Shown here one piece after another: positions 61,264 through 64,000 of a stretch of 64,000 nt of DNA. This stretch comes from Nocardiopsis metallicus (GTDB lineage: Bacteria; Actinomycetota; Actinomycetes; Streptosporangiales; Streptosporangiaceae): assembly GCF_014201115.1 (NCBI RefSeq), contig NZ_JACHDO010000001.1, positions 6,448,001 through 6,512,000 of the forward strand. Direction: 5' to 3'. The notes under the pieces are model-generated. The model worked only from the letters and a program-made list of their open reading frames with translations. It made no database searches and was not told the DNA's origin. Positions within the stretch are counted from its first letter, which is position 1. Each line of letters starts with the position of its first letter. The position numbers were made by a program, and so were the translations under genes.

Positions 61264-61664
61264 GGTTGGGTCCAGCGCTCCACAGGGCCAGAAGCCTCCT
61301 GAGAGACCGCGATGGGCACACCCGGGATGAGGGAGACGATCTCCCCGGAGACATGCACATGAATCCGGGTAGCGCTGGAGTTCGCAGTGGACACCCTCGC
61401 CTCGCCCAGCATGCCCCGGCCCTGATCAGCAGCGAAGTCCTGGGCTGCTTGAGCCGCACGGGTCACCGAGGCACCTTCAGCTCGTCCTGCGGAAACACCT
61501 TCTTGAGCTGCGGCCAGAGCCACAGAGCGGCCGTAGTACCAAAGGCCGGTTTGGATGGCCACCATGACCAGCAGCAGGATCGCAGGGAAGAGGATGGCGG
61601 TCTCCAACGTCACCGACCCCCGGTCCTGCTGCTGGTCAGTGGAGCGTGGCCGCAGCCGCAGCAC
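61260..61664 (-). CDS. TadE-like minor pilin (first copy)
   Basis: This 134-aa protein has RGSVTLETAILFPAILLLVM with the conserved Glu, then RSVALAAAQEGVSAGRAEGA and a C-terminal domain ending VSQEASGPVERWTQP. The GTG at 61664 shares its first base with the flp stop (TAGTG), and its end overlaps the following gene, so it is translated as part of the operon. A longer in-frame reading to 61814 lies within the flp gene and is rejected. Confidence 0.82.
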   Translation of the reverse strand: MLRLRPRSTDQQQDRGSVTLETAILFPAILLLVMVAIQTGLWYYGRSVALAAAQEGVSAGRAEGASVTRAAQAAQDFAADQGRGMLGEARVSTANSSATRIHVHVSGEIVSLIPGVPIAVSQEASGPVERWTQP

Positions 61665-61861
61665 TACTGGATGCCTTCCAACCGGGAGTTGACCGCTGAG
61701 GTGATGGCCGCGACCAAAGCGAGGGCCAGCCCCATCACACCCAAGGCGATGATCGCGGTCTCCAAGGTGCCCAGACCAGCGTCGTCGGCGTCCTTGGGCG
61801 CCAACGCCTGGCACAGGTCGCTCATGCGCTGGCGCAGAGCGGTGAAAAGCACGGGGATCAT
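61664..61861 (-). CDS. flp: Flp-family type IVb pilin-like protein
   Basis: This 65-aa protein has a polar leader and then GLGTLETAIIALGVMGLALA, the hydrophobic pilin helix with the conserved Glu (ETAII), and a short tail (VAAITSAVNSRLEGIQ). It is the expected size of an Flp major pilin subunit in Tad systems. The ATG at 61861 is preferred over a GTG at 61873 because GTGGAGAG serves as its ribosome site. Confidence 0.8.
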   Translation of the reverse strand: MIPVLFTALRQRMSDLCQALAPKDADDAGLGTLETAIIALGVMGLALALVAAITSAVNSRLEGIQ

Positions 61862-61874
61862 GGAACTCTCCACT

Positions 61875-62753
61875 TCAGATGGTGGTTTCGAGGAGTCGGC
61901 TGATGACGGGGTAGAACAGCATCGCCAGGAAGGTGAGCCCCATCAGGGCGATGGGCACGACCAACTTCTCGTTGATCTCGTTGGCCTGGCCGCGTTGCTC
62001 GGCCAGGATCTGGTGGCGTAGGGCGCGGGCGCGGGCCATCAGCGCATCAGCGACCGCGGTTCCTTCAGAACCGGTCATGGCGATGTCGGCGATGTCGACC
62101 AGCTCGGGTACGTCCAACTCCCGGCTCAGCGCCCGCAACCCCTCCCACGCTGGCTGGCGGGCCAGGACGGCGTGGTCTAGGGCCTGGTAGATGGTGCGCC
62201 AGATCCAGGTGTCGGCTACGCGAGCGGCTTCCATCAGTGCCGCGTCCAGCCCGAGCCCGGAGCGCAGGGACAGCGCGGTCAGGGTCAGATAGGCGGTGAC
62301 GGCTTCGCGGACCTGGGCCTTGGCGCGTTCCGCGCGCTGGCGGATCAGAGCGTCGGGTACGAGGAAGCCCACACCTGCGCATGCCAGGGCGAACCCAGCG
62401 GGGATCACCAGGGCCACTGGGGTGCCCAGCAGCATGAGCACGGCGCCTAGCAGCAGGGGTGCTGCGGCGCCGGCCACCAGGCCGCCGATCTTGTAGGCCA
62501 CGTAGCGCGCCGGGCTCAGGCGTGCCAACGCCAGACGCTGATGCGGTGTGCGTACCAGGGATGACTCGGCCAAACGCTCCAGAGAAACCCGCAGATGAGG
62601 GCGCCACCCATGGCCACTGACAGGCTGGTGCGAAGTGGCCGAACCAGCGACCACGGCACGCATGTCGGGATGGGCCGGAATCAGGCCGGCGACCAGCAGT
62701 GTGGCACCCAGACCGAGGAAGGCACCGAAGGCGAGAGGTAGAAGTGCCATCAT
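61875..62753 (-). CDS. tadC: Tad pilus inner-membrane platform protein TadC
   Basis: This 292-aa protein has a GspF/T2SSF-type domain with several membrane helices (LLPLAFGAFLGLGATLLVAG; AVLMLLGTPVALVIPAGFAL; and the C-terminal KLVVPIALMGLTFLAMLFYP). The cytoplasmic core includes LDAALMEAARVADTWIWRTI and DIAMTGSEGTAVADALMARA. TadC works with TadB as the membrane platform for Flp pilus assembly. The start (ATGATG, 62753 or 62750) overlaps the tadB stop. Confidence 0.85.
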   Translation of the reverse strand: MMALLPLAFGAFLGLGATLLVAGLIPAHPDMRAVVAGSATSHQPVSGHGWRPHLRVSLERLAESSLVRTPHQRLALARLSPARYVAYKIGGLVAGAAAPLLLGAVLMLLGTPVALVIPAGFALACAGVGFLVPDALIRQRAERAKAQVREAVTAYLTLTALSLRSGLGLDAALMEAARVADTWIWRTIYQALDHAVLARQPAWEGLRALSRELDVPELVDIADIAMTGSEGTAVADALMARARALRHQILAEQRGQANEINEKLVVPIALMGLTFLAMLFYPVISRLLETTI

Positions 62754-63589
62754 GCCTGCCCTTCCTCGACCAGGAACCGCGGAGCCGCCTGCGGGGTGGT
62801 CAGCCGGCGCATCCACACCATGGCCAGCACGAAGCAGGCCACGACTGCGGCCAAGGCGAGCTGGCCGGTGGCGCTGGCGTAGGGGTCCATGAAGTCCCCG
62901 AACACGGCCAAGGCCGCTCCGGCGCCGAGGGTGAGCACGATGACCAACCGTGCGGTGGTGCGTGGCTTGGACCGCTCGGCTTCGATCTGGCGGTGCATCG
63001 AGACCTCTTCGGAGACCAGCTCAGCCAGCTGGGTCAAGGCGTGGGCCACACCGTGGCTGCGGCTTCGGCTGGCTTGGACCAGCTCAGAGCAGACCAAGTC
63101 GCTCACAGGGGAGGCCAGTTCGGCCGCGAAGGCGTGCAGCGCATCCTCGGTGGTGCGCCCGGACCGGATCCGAGCCGCCAGCCGCTCAACCTCGGGCTTG
63201 ATCGCTTCGGGAGCGGACATGGCGCTGGAGACCAGCGCCTGCTCCACCCAGATCCCGGCCGAAAGCCGAGTCGCCAACAGCCGCACCCACTCCTCGACAC
63301 CCTCCAGCCGGGTGATGGCCTGCTGGGCCTGCTTGCCACCGCCCAACAGGTAGGGCAGCCCGACGACGGCGAGCGGAGCGATGACGATGGCCAACACCCA
63401 CCCAGTCACCACCCACCCGACCGCGCCCAGGACCACACCGCTCAACCCGAGAACGATCTGGCGGCGATCCCACGACACACTCACCCCCCGCGGGCGGTTC
63501 GCGCGCGCGGGGGCGCGGCGGATGCCCGCGACCATGAGCAACACGCCTGCGGCCATGCCAGCACCGCACACAGAGGCGAGGACACCCAT
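62750..63589 (-). CDS. tadB: Tad pilus inner-membrane platform protein TadB
   Basis: This 279-aa GspF/T2SSF-type protein has two N-terminal hydrophobic segments, then the cytoplasmic core GVEEWVRLLATRLSAGIWVE and SPVSDLVCSELVQASRSRSH, and C-terminal membrane helices (LVIVLTLGAGAALAVFGDFM; ALAAVVACFVLAMVW). It begins 6 bp after the tadA stop and overlaps tadC. Confidence 0.85.
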   Translation of the reverse strand: MGVLASVCGAGMAAGVLLMVAGIRRAPARANRPRGVSVSWDRRQIVLGLSGVVLGAVGWVVTGWVLAIVIAPLAVVGLPYLLGGGKQAQQAITRLEGVEEWVRLLATRLSAGIWVEQALVSSAMSAPEAIKPEVERLAARIRSGRTTEDALHAFAAELASPVSDLVCSELVQASRSRSHGVAHALTQLAELVSEEVSMHRQIEAERSKPRTTARLVIVLTLGAGAALAVFGDFMDPYASATGQLALAAVVACFVLAMVWMRRLTTPQAAPRFLVEEGQA

Positions 63590-63594
63590 GCTGG

Positions 63595-64000
63595 TCACCA
63601 CACACCGCCCGTCTGCGCGAGGGGGACGCGGCCGTGCTGAAGCCACCCCATGTCGAAGCCGTTGCGTCGCAGCTCGGGGGCGCACTGGGGTGCGATCCCC
63701 GTCGGCACCGCCTCAGGGATGTTTCCCTGCCCCTGGAACAGGGTGTTGATGGCGGGTCGGCCGCCCTCTCCCATACCGACGATTTCGCTGACCTGGCTCA
63801 CGAACCGGGTGCGGCCACCGCCCACTGCACTCTCGTCCCACATCTGCAGGTGCACGATCAGGTCCACCGCGCCAGCGATCCACCGGTAGGCCACATCCGG
63901 AGTCACCCCGTACCGGCCGCACAGCACCACCAACCGTTCGACGGCATCGGGGGCCGAGCGGGCGTGCAGGGTACACATGCTTCCGCCGTCACCGGTGGAC
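63595..64000 (-). CDS. tadA: Tad secretion ATPase TadA/CpaF (C-terminal part; gene continues past the window)
   Basis: At least 134 codons are visible, with no start. The sequence STGDGGSMCTLHARSAPDAV, then YRWIAGAVDLIVHLQMWDES and GRTRFVSQVSEIVGMGEGG, is the C-terminal domain of CpaF/TadA hexameric ATPases that power Flp pilus assembly. The Walker boxes lie outside the window. It is the upstream gene of the Tad operon seen here. Confidence 0.88.
   Translation of the reverse strand, partial: STGDGGSMCTLHARSAPDAVERLVVLCGRYGVTPDVAYRWIAGAVDLIVHLQMWDESAVGGGRTRFVSQVSEIVGMGEGGRPAINTLFQGQGNIPEAVPTGIAPQCAPELRRNGFDMGWLQHGRVPLAQTGGVW

Overview
The window is high-GC actinobacterial DNA. GTG and TTG starts are common, and there is a 14-gene nuoA-N operon, menaquinone genes, a BldC-type regulator, a DUF2637 protein and a Tad pilus operon. 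Overall it looks like Nocardiopsis or a close relative; the genus is an inference from gene style, not a measured match. Layout: (1) 1-5.1 kb is ordinary chromosome, with a LacI-family repressor (cut by the left edge) divergent from a secreted pectate lyase and two LacI-like operators between them, then small membrane and regulatory genes and a secreted beta-propeller protein. (2) 5.2-27.8 kb is a respiratory block: menG, menJ, the complete nuoA-N operon and a long-chain polyprenyl diphosphate synthase. These make and reduce the menaquinone that complex I uses. Two Rex-type operators, one before menJ and one before nuoA, suggest NADH/NAD+ control. Between menG and menJ lies an IS30 element whose transposase gene has been split by an IS256 element, with a 9-bp target duplication. 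(3) 28-37 kb holds a lipoprotein, a gene cut at its 5' end by an IS110 element, a flavin monooxygenase, two secreted low-complexity proteins, RarD and MsrA. (4) 37-57.2 kb is an accessory island. It has a DUF2637 protein, a split 29-bp-repeat (I-E-like) CRISPR remnant with no cas genes of its own, and a TnpB element. Next come a tightly coupled pair of an XRE-ImmA/IrrE protease gene and a gene with a TGT-like zinc motif, a convergent putative PD-(D/E)xK nuclease, a DUF3800 protein and a small membrane protein with a possible amyloid-signalling motif. (5) The island ends in a compact type I-G (formerly I-U) CRISPR-Cas locus of three genes: cas7 (csb1), cas5-cas6 (csb2), and a cas3 whose C-terminus looks like a fused Cas8/Csx17-type domain. 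Two arrays flank it and point away from it, with 15 and 29 repeats, different stems, the same repeat ends and similar leader ends. No cas1, cas2 or cas4 is present. (6) 57.3-64 kb is a minus-strand Tad/Flp pilus operon running from a tadA/cpaF ATPase (cut by the right edge) to a LysM-BTAD regulator-like protein. The best candidates for undescribed biology are the Cas3-Cas8 fusion locus with its covarying repeats, the XRE-ImmA/TGT-like/nuclease cluster, and the small amyloid-motif protein.
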